Part shown: positions 16,749 to 25,055 of the stretch, piece after piece
Position numbering within the stretch: position 1 is the first letter of the stretch
Layout: each line of letters opens with the position of its first letter
Assembly: GCF_002008365.1 (NCBI RefSeq)
Contig: NZ_MRDL01000043.1
Span: 1 to 52,630 of the forward strand
Direction: 5' to 3'
Source of the DNA: Rhizobium leguminosarum bv. viciae USDA 2370
GTDB lineage: Bacteria; Pseudomonadota; Alphaproteobacteria; Rhizobiales; Rhizobiaceae
DNA: 52,630 nucleotides
The notes under the pieces: generated by a model
The model's database searches: none
What the model saw: only the letters and a program-made list of their open reading frames with translations
Told to the model about the DNA's origin: nothing
Made by a program: the position numbers and the translations under genes

Positions 16749-17124
16749 AGAATTCTCCTCTTAACTGAGGGAAGGGTTCATGCAACGATGGCTGCTTCGT
16801 GGTTGTTTGACGATAGTGAATGGTGTTCAGCAATCGTCTTGGAGGCAGTTCTTCGCTGGCTGTTGCAGCGAAGACTCTGCCGCGTCAGCGGGAGGGACCG
16901 CTTCGTCGGGTTTTGGTGCTTCCATTTGATGTGGGCGGCGCCCCTTGCTCGGTATAACCCTCATGCGTCGGAAGTTGCGGCAGGTCGTCTCCGCAGCATT
17001 TGAAGCCCTCAGGCGGCCGCATCTGGTTGATAAAATATTATACTGGAGTATAAGTACGGCTCGCGGCGCGAGGAGTAAGGTCAAGGGAGATCAGAACACC
17101 ACTGCGCGGCCTCTACGCTGTTAA
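16749..17124. other. Intergenic region leading to the conjugation block
   Basis: No gene seen. It contains the minus-strand promoter side of the 60-residue gene and, at its right end, the palindrome at 17038-17053 with an overlapping TATAAG that could be the -10 box of a rightward promoter. Confidence 0.45.
17038..17054 (+). promoter_or_regulatory. Operator palindrome 1 with -10 box
   Basis: TTATACTGGAGTATAA, a perfect 7-base inverted repeat with a 2-base centre. Its right arm forms TATAAG, a likely -10 box reading rightwards into the zinc-ribbon and lipoprotein genes. It belongs to a family of similar sites at 18428, 18484, 34962 and 38963. Confidence 0.65.
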
Positions 17125-17418
17125 CAACCGGGTCTGCATCTGACACACAATCGTTCCCTACTGACGAAGGAATGGTACAAAGTTCCGATATCTATCGATT
17201 GCCCGGGCTGCGGCGCACAGACCCGGTCCGCCGGCATTGTTGTCGGACCATCGAGCCTCGTCAACGCTGCCGACGGCTCTGAGAACGATGTTCTGAAGCG
17301 GCCATGGACACCGCTTGATGCCTTCGCATTCGTCGAGTCGCTCGGTGGTCGAACTAAGAATGTCGGGCAGTTCATCGTCGACCGCTTTCACAGCGCGTTC
17401 GAGTTCAGGAACGATCGC

Positions 17419-17913
17419 TTGCTGTCGATCTGCGAGCATTGCGGGGAAAATCTCTCACCCGCCACTACCCGCTCTGTCGCCATGAACGGCTTCGTCCGCC
17501 TTGGACAGAGACGTCTGCTGGTCAACGAACGGATGCTGCTCTTCGCATCGCACGTTGTGTTGACGGAATTCCATGGCGGCACGTCAATCGAGGAAAGCGA
17601 CCTGCCGCATCCAGATTACGCGCTCATGCTGATTTGCGATGCGGAAAGCGCAGGCGGCGAAACCGGTACCGTCGAACTGTGGCACAGCATCGCGCGTAAT
17701 GACTACGCCATCACTGTGAAAGGTCACGAAGGTCGGGAGATCTTCTGTGACACCCTCCATGATGACCTCGCGGTCTTAGTGGCCACTATTTCCAATCTCG
17801 GACTGGTCCTGACGCAGCTCCACCTGGCACAGCCATCATCACCCTACTGCCGGCTTGCCCGTGATCTCTTTCTCGAAACCCTTGCCCATGCCGGATATCG
17901 GCAGGAAAATTAG
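17419..17913 (+). CDS. Zinc-ribbon-type hypothetical protein, start unclear
   Basis: From the TTG at 17419 the product is 164 residues, but the frame is open from 17125 and the upstream part looks coding: it holds CPGCGAQ, while CEHCG follows at the annotated start. The two CxxC pairs would together make a zinc ribbon, so the true N-terminus probably lies upstream. There is no ATG, GTG or TTG between 17125 and 17419, so either a rare start (CTG at 17161 would fit) is used or the start has been lost. The C-terminal half is acidic and helical. I do not recognise the family. It is followed after 11 bases by the lipoprotein gene, and operator palindrome 1 lies upstream. Confidence 0.6.
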   Translation: MLSICEHCGENLSPATTRSVAMNGFVRLGQRRLLVNERMLLFASHVVLTEFHGGTSIEESDLPHPDYALMLICDAESAGGETGTVELWHSIARNDYAITVKGHEGREIFCDTLHDDLAVLVATISNLGLVLTQLHLAQPSSPYCRLARDLFLETLAHAGYRQEN

Positions 17914-17924
17914 AAAGCAACACG

Positions 17925-18380
17925 ATGCGGATTTCCAAAACGCGATCGGGATCTTTGGCGATAGTGATCCTGTTGTCCGGATGTGGCGACCTGACACACC
18001 CACCGCGACCGCTGCCCCCAGTCCCATTTGCTTACCTCAGCCTCACCGCTTGCAGAGCCTATGCCAGCAATATCGTCGAGTGCCAGCTTGAGTATGGTAC
18101 CCAGTTCGGACGCCAACGCCTCGGTCCTGTCCAGCAGACGGGTCTTAATATCAGTGGCGGTGACAGCCGCTATCAGGTCGCGTCCTGCTATCCGATCTCG
18201 AGGATCCAGAAGGAATTGCCCAATTTCGTGTGCCGAATCTATAGCTCCCAATCAGGAGTTCATACCGGTTCGGTGCTGATCAAAGGCGGCACAGCGGTGC
18301 GCCTAGCCCGCATTCTGGGCGATCGTGAACAGATCCAATATCGTTGGACGTCGGATAAATGGTCGCGGCTACACGACTGA
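17925..18380 (+). CDS. Outer-membrane-type lipoprotein
   Basis: 151 residues. The N-terminus MRISKTRSGSLAIVILLSGC is a lipoprotein signal with lipobox LLSGC, so Cys20 should be lipidated. The mature part has three further cysteines (in TACRAYASNIVECQ, ASCYPIS and FVCRIYS) and no known domain. Its place between the zinc-ribbon gene and the first VirB gene, in one direction, suggests a role at the cell envelope in conjugation, perhaps VirB7-like or surface exclusion; that is inference. It ends 137 bases before the next start, a gap that carries two operator-like sites. Confidence 0.7.
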   Translation: MRISKTRSGSLAIVILLSGCGDLTHPPRPLPPVPFAYLSLTACRAYASNIVECQLEYGTQFGRQRLGPVQQTGLNISGGDSRYQVASCYPISRIQKELPNFVCRIYSSQSGVHTGSVLIKGGTAVRLARILGDREQIQYRWTSDKWSRLHD

Positions 18381-18427
18381 ATTTGCTAAGGAAACGAGCA
18401 CTCCGCCATCGCTATTGCTGCCGACAA

Positions 18428-18443
18428 TTATACCAGAGTGAAA
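18428..18443 (+). promoter_or_regulatory. Operator-like site 2 (weak)
   Basis: TTATACCAGAGTGAAA matches the left half of the shared palindrome well and the right half partly. It lies 56 bases upstream of site 3, about five helical turns, on the same face of the DNA. Confidence 0.4.
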
Positions 18444-18483
18444 CTTTAAGGTTGATTTCCGTAACGGAATGCAGTTCAAAATC

Positions 18484-18500
18484 TTATACCGCAGTATAAT
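18484..18500 (+). promoter_or_regulatory. Operator palindrome 3 with TATAAT -10 box
   Basis: TTATACCGCAGTATAA, with the right arm plus one base giving a perfect TATAAT (18495-18500). The virB operon starts 17 bases further on, so the leader is very short. A protein bound here would block the promoter. Confidence 0.7.
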
Positions 18501-18517
18501 TTTGGACTGGTTCGGCC

Positions 18518-19663
18518 ATGGATCGCATCCCGTTTTCGCCCGTGAAGAGACCGCAAAAGGCATGGTCGCGAAGCGCGCTGTGGGTTGCTGGAATGTCAAC
18601 CTTCCTGCTCACCGGTTTCGCTTCCGAGCCTCGCGACAGCGATCTGCCCTTCTATTCGGGAACGCCTGCTCACGCCGTTGGGCCTGGCGGTATCACGACT
18701 GAGAAGGTGGGGAGAGTGGCAGCCCGGTTGAACCCAATCGTCGCGTCACGTCTGGTCGTTGCAGCCAAGCAGCCGCCACAGCCGACAATCGATTGGGTCA
18801 GCTTCAGTCAGCGCTTTGACGCGTCGAAAGATGGACATCCGATTGGACCCGGCGTTCTTTCGTTGGACACGGTTGAAGAGTTTGAAAACAGTCGCGCGGA
18901 ATTGCAGGGAGAAACGGCTGATAGCGCGCGCCGCGAACGCACCGTGCATTCGCCAATCCCCGTCTTCTCCTTTGATCCGACGCCGTCCCCTCACATCGTC
19001 GATCCGCCGGCCGCGTTAAAAGCTGATGCCGACCCGGGGTCGATACAGCCCAGACCCGATCTCCTTTCCGGCATTCCTGAAGAATATGCAAAACTCGCAT
19101 TGGCGAGCGCCGCTGCAGAGGAAGTTGACCCGAACTGGGTGCTCTCGATCATGCGGGCCGAAAATGCGAGCTACGATCCACGCCTCGTCAGTCCAGCAGG
19201 TGCCGTCGGCTTGATGCAGGTGATGCCGCGGATCGGCGCAGCCTTCGGTGCGAATGATCTCACCGATCCCGAACAGAATATCCGGGCCGGCACTCGATTC
19301 CTCAGTGTTCTCATCGACAAGTATCGTAATCCGGTGCTTGTCGCCTCAGCCTATAACGCCGGTGAGCCTCGTGTCGATCTTCACCACTCCTTGCCGCTGA
19401 TCCGGGAAACCGCGGATTACGTCACGCGTGTCGTCGGGTTCTACCTTGGCGCGGCGGCGACCTCTACGCGCCTACATGCCGGCCTGTCATTGCCGTCGCA
19501 GCCCGGCCCGAAGCGCCGGGCAGGAACTGCCGATCGCGCAAAATCGCCGATGCTTGTTTTTTCTGTAGCAGATCCGCTCACAGCGGCGAAGCGCTCCCCC
19601 CGGGAAGACGGACCGACCCACGTCGGCGGTCCGGTTAAAATCGTCAAGGAAGAGGTGCATTGA
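18518..19663 (+). CDS. virB1: VirB1-like lytic transglycosylase
   Basis: 381 residues. An N-terminal hydrophobic stretch (WVAGMSTFLLTGFASEP) acts as signal or anchor; about 150 low-complexity residues follow. The SLT domain lies at about 185-310: NWVLSIMRAENASYDPRLVS with the catalytic Glu215, then GLMQVMP and VASAYNAGEP. It opens the peptidoglycan so the secretion channel can be assembled. It is first in the operon; its stop overlaps the VirB2 start (TGATG). The ATG at 18518 has no good ribosome site; the ATG at 18593 is a possible alternative. A second transglycosylase (22852) lies in the same operon. Confidence 0.85.
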   Translation: MDRIPFSPVKRPQKAWSRSALWVAGMSTFLLTGFASEPRDSDLPFYSGTPAHAVGPGGITTEKVGRVAARLNPIVASRLVVAAKQPPQPTIDWVSFSQRFDASKDGHPIGPGVLSLDTVEEFENSRAELQGETADSARRERTVHSPIPVFSFDPTPSPHIVDPPAALKADADPGSIQPRPDLLSGIPEEYAKLALASAAAEEVDPNWVLSIMRAENASYDPRLVSPAGAVGLMQVMPRIGAAFGANDLTDPEQNIRAGTRFLSVLIDKYRNPVLVASAYNAGEPRVDLHHSLPLIRETADYVTRVVGFYLGAAATSTRLHAGLSLPSQPGPKRRAGTADRAKSPMLVFSVADPLTAAKRSPREDGPTHVGGPVKIVKEEVH

Positions 19664-20022
19664 TGAATCTGATCGCAGTGGCAGTCCTTTATGGCAGCGT
19701 CGCCTGGCGTTCAAGGACGAAGCGCAAATGGCTTGGCAATGCCGCAATGGTATTTGCGGCCAGCCTGATCCTGCTTGTCAGCCAGTTCGAGCCAGCTGCG
19801 GCGCAGAACCTCGATGCCTTGCAAAACGCTGCTGACCGGCTGGTGCAGTTCTTTACCGGCCCCTTCGGCCGCTCGGTCGGAGCGATCGCCTTCATCGGCA
19901 TGTTTCTGGCCGCAGCCTTCGGTTACTGGTCCTGGGGCGCCCTGCTTCGGGTCGGGGGAAGCCTTGCCGGCATGTTCGCCGCCGCCGAACTTGTCGACTT
20001 CCTTGCTGGCAGTGGGTCGTGA
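19663..20022 (+). CDS. virB2: VirB2/TrbC-family pilin
   Basis: 119 residues, start ATG overlapping the stop of the transglycosylase. A long hydrophobic signal (AAMVFAASLILLVSQFEPAAAQ) ends in AxA and would be cleaved. Two hydrophobic segments of the mature protein follow (SVGAIAFIGMFLAAAFGYWSWG and GGSLAGMFAAAELVDFLAG), the VirB2/TrbC pilin pattern. It should be the main subunit of the conjugative pilus. Size and position between VirB1 and VirB3 agree. Confidence 0.88.
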   Translation: MNLIAVAVLYGSVAWRSRTKRKWLGNAAMVFAASLILLVSQFEPAAAQNLDALQNAADRLVQFFTGPFGRSVGAIAFIGMFLAAAFGYWSWGALLRVGGSLAGMFAAAELVDFLAGSGS

Positions 20023-20024
20023 TC

Positions 20025-20351
20025 ATGGCGACATCTAGCGGCAACACCGACGGCGGAGACGACTACATCGAATGCCATCCGGTCATTCTCGCTCTGACAC
20101 GGCCGCCGACGGTCATGGGGATCCCTTACACATACTTTCTGGCGGAATGCTTCATCTCGCTGATGGTGTTCATGATCTTAGGCTCGATCCTCTGGTTCCC
20201 GGTCTCCTTCGTGATCCTTCACAGCATTCTCTATGTGCTGACGGTGAAGCTCGACCTGTGGTTTTTCGAGATCGTCGGCCGGCTCAGTATGTGCGGCGTC
20301 AATCCTCTGGGTCGACGGCTCGGCGGTGGAATCAGGACCTATGGGGCGTGA
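20025..20351 (+). CDS. virB3: VirB3-family inner-membrane protein
   Basis: 108 residues from the ATG at 20025 (a GTG at 20019 overlaps the virB2 stop). The motif PVILALTRPPTVMGIPYTYF is typical of VirB3/TrbD, followed by a long hydrophobic hairpin (AECFISLMVFMILGSILWFPVSFVILHSILYVL). It helps place the VirB4 ATPase at the inner membrane. It is tightly spaced between virB2 and virB4. Confidence 0.9.
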   Translation: MATSSGNTDGGDDYIECHPVILALTRPPTVMGIPYTYFLAECFISLMVFMILGSILWFPVSFVILHSILYVLTVKLDLWFFEIVGRLSMCGVNPLGRRLGGGIRTYGA

Positions 20352-20354
20352 TCG

Positions 20355-22874
20355 ATGGGCACCATGGCGAGATCGTTGAAAGGCAGCTTGTCGAAAGGTT
20401 GGGAGATATTCGCCGACCGCAGCATATCGACACACGTCCCGTTCTATGCGCCGATCGAAAACGGCATTATCCGACTGAAGAACGACTGCCTGGTCTCCAC
20501 TGTGCAATTGACCGGCTTTTCGTTTGAGACCGCCGATATCGAGACCATCAACATGCTGCAGCGGCAGCGCAACGCCGCGTTCCGCGCGATCTCGTCGATC
20601 GGCAATTTTGCGCTATACACCCACGTCGTCCGGCGCAAGGTCGCACCGTCGCTGCCATCGGCTTTCGCCGATCCCTTCATGCGGCGTCTCGACGACGTAT
20701 ATCAGTCGAGCATCTCCAGGAACGAGATGTTCGTCAACGACACCTACGTGTCCGTGGTTGTTCGGCCGCTGTTCAAGAAGGGGTCGGCGCTCTCCCGTGT
20801 CATGGGCTTCGGCGGCAATGTCGTGCGCAAGGAGCAGTTTCGTGCGATGCGCGACAGACTGGTCGAAGCAACAAGGGCTCTGGAAAAATCGCTTGCCGCC
20901 TACGGTCCGAAAGTCTTGCGCGACGTGCGGCGCGCCGAGGTCGATCTTGGCGACGGAAAGACGATCTACCGGACCATCTCCGACGACACGATGCTTGAGG
21001 AAGGCACGCGAACAATCTGGTTCTCGGAGCAATGCGAGTTCTTCTACACGTTGCTGAACGGCGGCCGGGTCCGGCCGATCCGTCTCGGCAATATCCCGAT
21101 CGACGAGATGCTGCCGGCGCGACGGACGTCGATCGGCAATCGGATCATCCATCTGCAGGGCGATACGGTGGGCGACGACCGTTATGCGGCGATGGTATCT
21201 CTGAAGGAATATCCGCCGGAGACCGGCGCAGGCATGCTCGACTACATCCTCAGGCTGCCTTTCGAGATGGTGCTGACCCAGTCGATGTCGTTCATCGACG
21301 ACATGGCTGCCCGCAGCCGCATCGAAAGGCTCGATCGGCAGATGTCGAAAGCCGACGAGGGCGGCTCCAGCGTCCAGGCCAATCTCGACATCGCCCGGGA
21401 TGAACTGGCCCGCAAACGCGTTGCCTTTACCGAGCATCATCTCACGGTCATGCCGATTGCCAGGACGACGGCGCAGGTTGATGATGCTGTGGCGCTGATC
21501 GGGAATGAGCTCGGCGCGCTTGGCGCCTCCTATGTTCGGGAAGATCTAAATGCCGAGCCGGCCTATTGGGCACAGCTCCCCGGCAACCAGGCCTATATCG
21601 CACGCCGCGCTTTGATTTCGACGCTGAACTGCGCGGGCTTGAGCAGTTTTCACGCCTATCCCTATGGCAAGCCGGACGGAAACCACTGGGGTCCGGCAAT
21701 CACCATTTTCGAGACGACCTCCGGCACACCCTTCTTTTTCAACTTCCACCAGGGAGACGTCGGGCACACGACGGTGTTCGGACCGACGGGTTCGGGCAAG
21801 ACCGTTATCATGGCTTTCCTGATTCTGCAGGCCTACCGCGTCAGCCCGCGACTGAAGACGATCGTCTTCGACAAGGACCGTGGCCTCGACATCATGGTGC
21901 GCGCGGCGGGCGGCCGATACATGACGCTCGAGCCCGGCGCACCGTCAGGGTGGAACCCGCTGCTGCTTGACGATACCGAGGAAAACCGCGTTTTCCTGTA
22001 CGGGCTGTTGAGCTTCATGCTGAAGCCGTCAAAGGACGGCGAGAGCCTGACTCCGCAGGAAGAAGCGATCATTCGCAACGCGATCAAGTCCGTGCTCAAG
22101 ACGAAGGACAGATCATATCGCCGGCTCTCTTCCTTGCGTGCCCTCTTGGCCGGAAGCGAGAGGACCGAAGGCAGCCTGATCGCCAGACTCGACAAATGGG
22201 TCGACAAGGGACCCTATGCCTGGCTCTTCGACAATGCCGACGACGACCTCCACATTTCCAGGCCACTGATCGGTTTCGACATGACGTCGATCCTCGACGA
22301 TCCGACGGTGCGCACCGCGGCCCTCCTCTACATGTTCCACCGGCTGGACGAGATCTATGACGGCAAGGCGCCGATCATCAATCTGATGGACGAAGCCTGG
22401 AAGCTGCTCGACGACGACGAGTTCAAGCGCACCATGAAGGACTATTTCAAGGCCATCCGGAAACGGAACGGTCTGGTGATCTTCGGCACGCAATCGGCCG
22501 ACGACGTCGTGCAATCCAGTGTCAGCCGCACGATCATCGAGCAGACATCGACCAACATCTTTTTCGCCAATCCGAAGGCCGATGAGCACTCTTACATGGA
22601 GCATTTTGGCCTCTCCAGGGCCGAATTCGAATGGGTCAAGAACGGTGACCCGAGCTCGCGGTTCATGCTGATCAAGCAGGCGAAGAGCAGCGTGATTGCG
22701 CGCGTCGACATGTCCCACATGCCGGAGTTCATCAAGGTCATGTCCGGCCGGGAGGAGACCGTTCGCGAGGTCGAGATGCTGCTCGACGAATATGGAGACG
22801 ATCCGAAGAACTGGCTGTCGAGATTTTGCGACTGGGAGGGAGAAGCGTCCGATGACCAACGCAAGACTTCCTGA
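20355..22874 (+). CDS. virB4: VirB4/TrbE-family ATPase
   Basis: 839 residues, full length. The Walker A motif GPTGSGKT is at 476-483 and Walker B NLMDEA around 676-681 (Asp679, Glu680), followed by the conserved FGTQSADDV segment. The N-terminal CagE/TrbE/VirB domain (residues 180-420) is complete. It powers pilus assembly and substrate transfer from the inner membrane. The start is three bases after the virB3 stop, and the end overlaps the next gene by 23 bases, which suggests translational coupling. Confidence 0.96.
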   Translation: MGTMARSLKGSLSKGWEIFADRSISTHVPFYAPIENGIIRLKNDCLVSTVQLTGFSFETADIETINMLQRQRNAAFRAISSIGNFALYTHVVRRKVAPSLPSAFADPFMRRLDDVYQSSISRNEMFVNDTYVSVVVRPLFKKGSALSRVMGFGGNVVRKEQFRAMRDRLVEATRALEKSLAAYGPKVLRDVRRAEVDLGDGKTIYRTISDDTMLEEGTRTIWFSEQCEFFYTLLNGGRVRPIRLGNIPIDEMLPARRTSIGNRIIHLQGDTVGDDRYAAMVSLKEYPPETGAGMLDYILRLPFEMVLTQSMSFIDDMAARSRIERLDRQMSKADEGGSSVQANLDIARDELARKRVAFTEHHLTVMPIARTTAQVDDAVALIGNELGALGASYVREDLNAEPAYWAQLPGNQAYIARRALISTLNCAGLSSFHAYPYGKPDGNHWGPAITIFETTSGTPFFFNFHQGDVGHTTVFGPTGSGKTVIMAFLILQAYRVSPRLKTIVFDKDRGLDIMVRAAGGRYMTLEPGAPSGWNPLLLDDTEENRVFLYGLLSFMLKPSKDGESLTPQEEAIIRNAIKSVLKTKDRSYRRLSSLRALLAGSERTEGSLIARLDKWVDKGPYAWLFDNADDDLHISRPLIGFDMTSILDDPTVRTAALLYMFHRLDEIYDGKAPIINLMDEAWKLLDDDEFKRTMKDYFKAIRKRNGLVIFGTQSADDVVQSSVSRTIIEQTSTNIFFANPKADEHSYMEHFGLSRAEFEWVKNGDPSSRFMLIKQAKSSVIARVDMSHMPEFIKVMSGREETVREVEMLLDEYGDDPKNWLSRFCDWEGEASDDQRKTS

Positions 22875-24027
22875 GCTGGCGACGGCCGCCGTGCTGGCGC
22901 TGGCGACAGTGATGACCCCTGCGGCCACCCGCGCTCAGGTTCCAGTCATCGACAATGCCCGCCAGAAGATCCAGCAGGCGACCTTGAACTGGTACCAGAG
23001 CTATCAGGCTGATACTCGCAAACTGAAAGGCGCCTCGGGCGGTACGACTGACAGCGTAGCGCCCGGTCAGGGCTCCGGCGCACCCGCCGATTGCTCGGCA
23101 GACGGCATGGGCGGCGACACGGCACCGGCGGCGCCATCGCAGCGGACGCCGAGCCAGCAGGAAGTCGCCCGTATGGTCGAGGACGAGGCGACCCGCCAAG
23201 GTGTCGATCCCAATTTCGCGCTCGCCATTGCCGAACAGGAATCGCGTTTCCGACAGTCCGCGCGCTCGGCGGTCGGCGCCACCGGTGTCATGCAGCTGAT
23301 GCCAGGAACCGCAGCTCAGCTGGGCGTCAATCCCTACGATACGCGCGATAATATCCGCGGGGGCGTCAAATACATCAAGCAACTCCAGGGAATGTTCGGC
23401 AGTCGCTACGACCTGATCTCCGCCGGCTACAATGCCGGGCCATATCGCCAGTCGCTGCAGAATGGTCAGATCCCGAACATTCCTGAAACCCAGGATTATG
23501 TCAAAAAGGTCTCCGCCTACTACGGCCGCAACAAGGCGCAGAATGGCGACCGAACCCCACCAGCTGGCGACAACACCGAGCCCGAAAGCGCGAGCTACGG
23601 GAACGGTTGCGGTGAGCAGCTGAAAAAGGCTGTCGACCGCAATACGCAGGCGCAGGTCGAGCGCGGATCGGTCTGGAATGATCTGCTTGGGAATTCGATT
23701 GAAGCGAACCAACAATATCTGCTGCGCCTGCAGGCCGGGCTGCAATCGTCGTCGGCGAACTTACGCGGCTCCGGTGGCGGCAATTCGAAAGATTTCGACG
23801 GTTCGCTCGTGATGGCGCAGATCCAATGCCCATCGACGATCGTCGACACCGGCAGCACCCGCTGCTTTGCCGTGCCGTCGACCGCCACGACCGAGCAGAT
23901 CCAGCGCTGGCTCGATGACCTGCAGGAACAGGCACGCGCCAATGGCACCATCGCGACCTTTTCGGTGATGCAGGATCCCGTATTGGGCCTGGTGACGGTC
24001 GTCGACGCCAGAGCGACAGCAAACTGA
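22852..24027 (+). CDS. Second lytic transglycosylase with extra C-terminal domain
   Basis: 391 residues from the ATG at 22852. A signal peptide (ATAAVLALATVMTPAATRAQ) leads into a helical spacer, then an SLT domain at about 100-230 with the catalytic Glu130 in AEQESRFRQSARSAVGATG, GVMQLMPGTAAQLG and SAGYNAGPY. After residue 250 comes a domain with paired cysteines (NGCGEQLKK, IQCPSTIV, TRCFAVPS) that I cannot name. It sits where many VirB systems have no such gene, between virB4 and virB5. It may replace or complement the VirB1 homologue at 18518, for example at a different stage of assembly. Confidence 0.85.
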   Translation: MTNARLPELATAAVLALATVMTPAATRAQVPVIDNARQKIQQATLNWYQSYQADTRKLKGASGGTTDSVAPGQGSGAPADCSADGMGGDTAPAAPSQRTPSQQEVARMVEDEATRQGVDPNFALAIAEQESRFRQSARSAVGATGVMQLMPGTAAQLGVNPYDTRDNIRGGVKYIKQLQGMFGSRYDLISAGYNAGPYRQSLQNGQIPNIPETQDYVKKVSAYYGRNKAQNGDRTPPAGDNTEPESASYGNGCGEQLKKAVDRNTQAQVERGSVWNDLLGNSIEANQQYLLRLQAGLQSSSANLRGSGGGNSKDFDGSLVMAQIQCPSTIVDTGSTRCFAVPSTATTEQIQRWLDDLQEQARANGTIATFSVMQDPVLGLVTVVDARATAN

Positions 24028-24049
24028 AAGGACAGGAGAGGTTAGGCAC

Positions 24050-24847
24050 ATGAAGAAATTTGTCGTAGCGGCAGCCCTTGGCATCGTCGCCGTCTCGCAT
24101 GCTGACGCGCAGGTTCCCGTCAAGGATTCGGAGAACATTTCGCTCAGCGAGGACATCAAGAAACTGTCGTCGCAAATTCAGCAGGACACCTCGGTCGTCA
24201 AGGACAACACGACGAAGACCTTGCAGGCGATCACCGGCGATCGCAGTCAGGATGCCAGCCAGTTCGCCAAACTTGCGACCGGCAATGGCTTCAGCATGGG
24301 GCAGGCGCCGGACTTCGGATCGATCCTGTCGGGAAATCAGGCCGTGTTCGGCGGCATTAGCGGTCAGTTTCAGAATACGGCCGCCAAACTGATTAACGGC
24401 CTCAACCTGGTGAAGATGGTGGTCGATACCGTCAAGGGCGGGGAGCTCTCAGGCGCCAACCAGGCCTATTCGCAAGGGGTCAATGCCTTGACGACGATGA
24501 CGGCGCTGACGGATGCGATGAACAGCGCAACGAAGGATCGGCAAAACTCGTTCATGCAGGCGACCGAGAAGATCGGCACGGCTCAGGATCTGAAGGGTGC
24601 GCTCGAACAGAACACCCAGATGGTGCTGCAAGGCAACCAGACCGCAAACGAAGCCGTTGGCTCCCTCAACAACCAAGTCATGCTGCTGAACCAGCAATAC
24701 AAGGCGGCGCTCGCCACTTCATCGCAGAACCTCAAAACCTTCGCGCCGCTTCCCGACAGTGTCATGCGGGATGGAGGCTTGGAGCAACAGGGGGCCTCGG
24801 TTCGCGATCAGTTGAAGGCATTCGAGGAGCAGGAGCAGGAGCAGTGA
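24050..24847 (+). CDS. virB5: VirB5/TrbJ-like minor pilin
   Basis: 265 residues with a cleavable signal (MKKFVVAAALGIVAVSHADAQ). The mature part is almost entirely helical (NTAAKLINGLNLVKMVVDTV, NQVMLLNQQYKAALATSSQN), with glutamine/asparagine-rich coiled segments as in VirB5/TrbJ. The N-terminal box VPVxD..N fits. VirB5 proteins sit at the pilus tip and take part in cell contact. Its end overlaps the next start by four bases. The position between virB4 and virB6 supports the call. Confidence 0.8.
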   Translation: MKKFVVAAALGIVAVSHADAQVPVKDSENISLSEDIKKLSSQIQQDTSVVKDNTTKTLQAITGDRSQDASQFAKLATGNGFSMGQAPDFGSILSGNQAVFGGISGQFQNTAAKLINGLNLVKMVVDTVKGGELSGANQAYSQGVNALTTMTALTDAMNSATKDRQNSFMQATEKIGTAQDLKGALEQNTQMVLQGNQTANEAVGSLNNQVMLLNQQYKAALATSSQNLKTFAPLPDSVMRDGGLEQQGASVRDQLKAFEEQEQEQ

Positions 24848-25047
24848 GGCTGGCCCTGATCCTGGCATTTTGTTGCGCGGCTCTCAGTGGCTGCGGCGGC
24901 AAATACGAACAGTTGGCGAAATGCTCGGCCGACGAACACCCCGTGCCGGCGCCCGGCTACGATAGTGCCCCGCAACCAGCGCCGCCGGAACAGGCGCTGG
25001 CGAGAGTGGTCAAAGATGATTGCGGCCCGATGCGGCCTGTCAATTAG
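24844..25047 (+). CDS. Small lipoprotein, VirB7 position
   Basis: 67 residues from a GTG that overlaps the virB5 stop (GTGA). The signal LALILAFCCAALSGCGG ends in the lipobox LSGC. The mature peptide is proline/alanine-rich with three more cysteines. Its size and position between virB5 and virB6 fit a VirB7-type lipoprotein that anchors VirB9, or an entry-exclusion lipoprotein; the sequence does not decide. Confidence 0.7.
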   Translation: MRLALILAFCCAALSGCGGKYEQLAKCSADEHPVPAPGYDSAPQPAPPEQALARVVKDDCGPMRPVN

Positions 25048-25055
25048 GATGCGAA

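Noticed and set aside
22738..23745. 335-codon open frame on the minus strand
   Set aside because: Antisense shadow of virB4 and the second transglycosylase.
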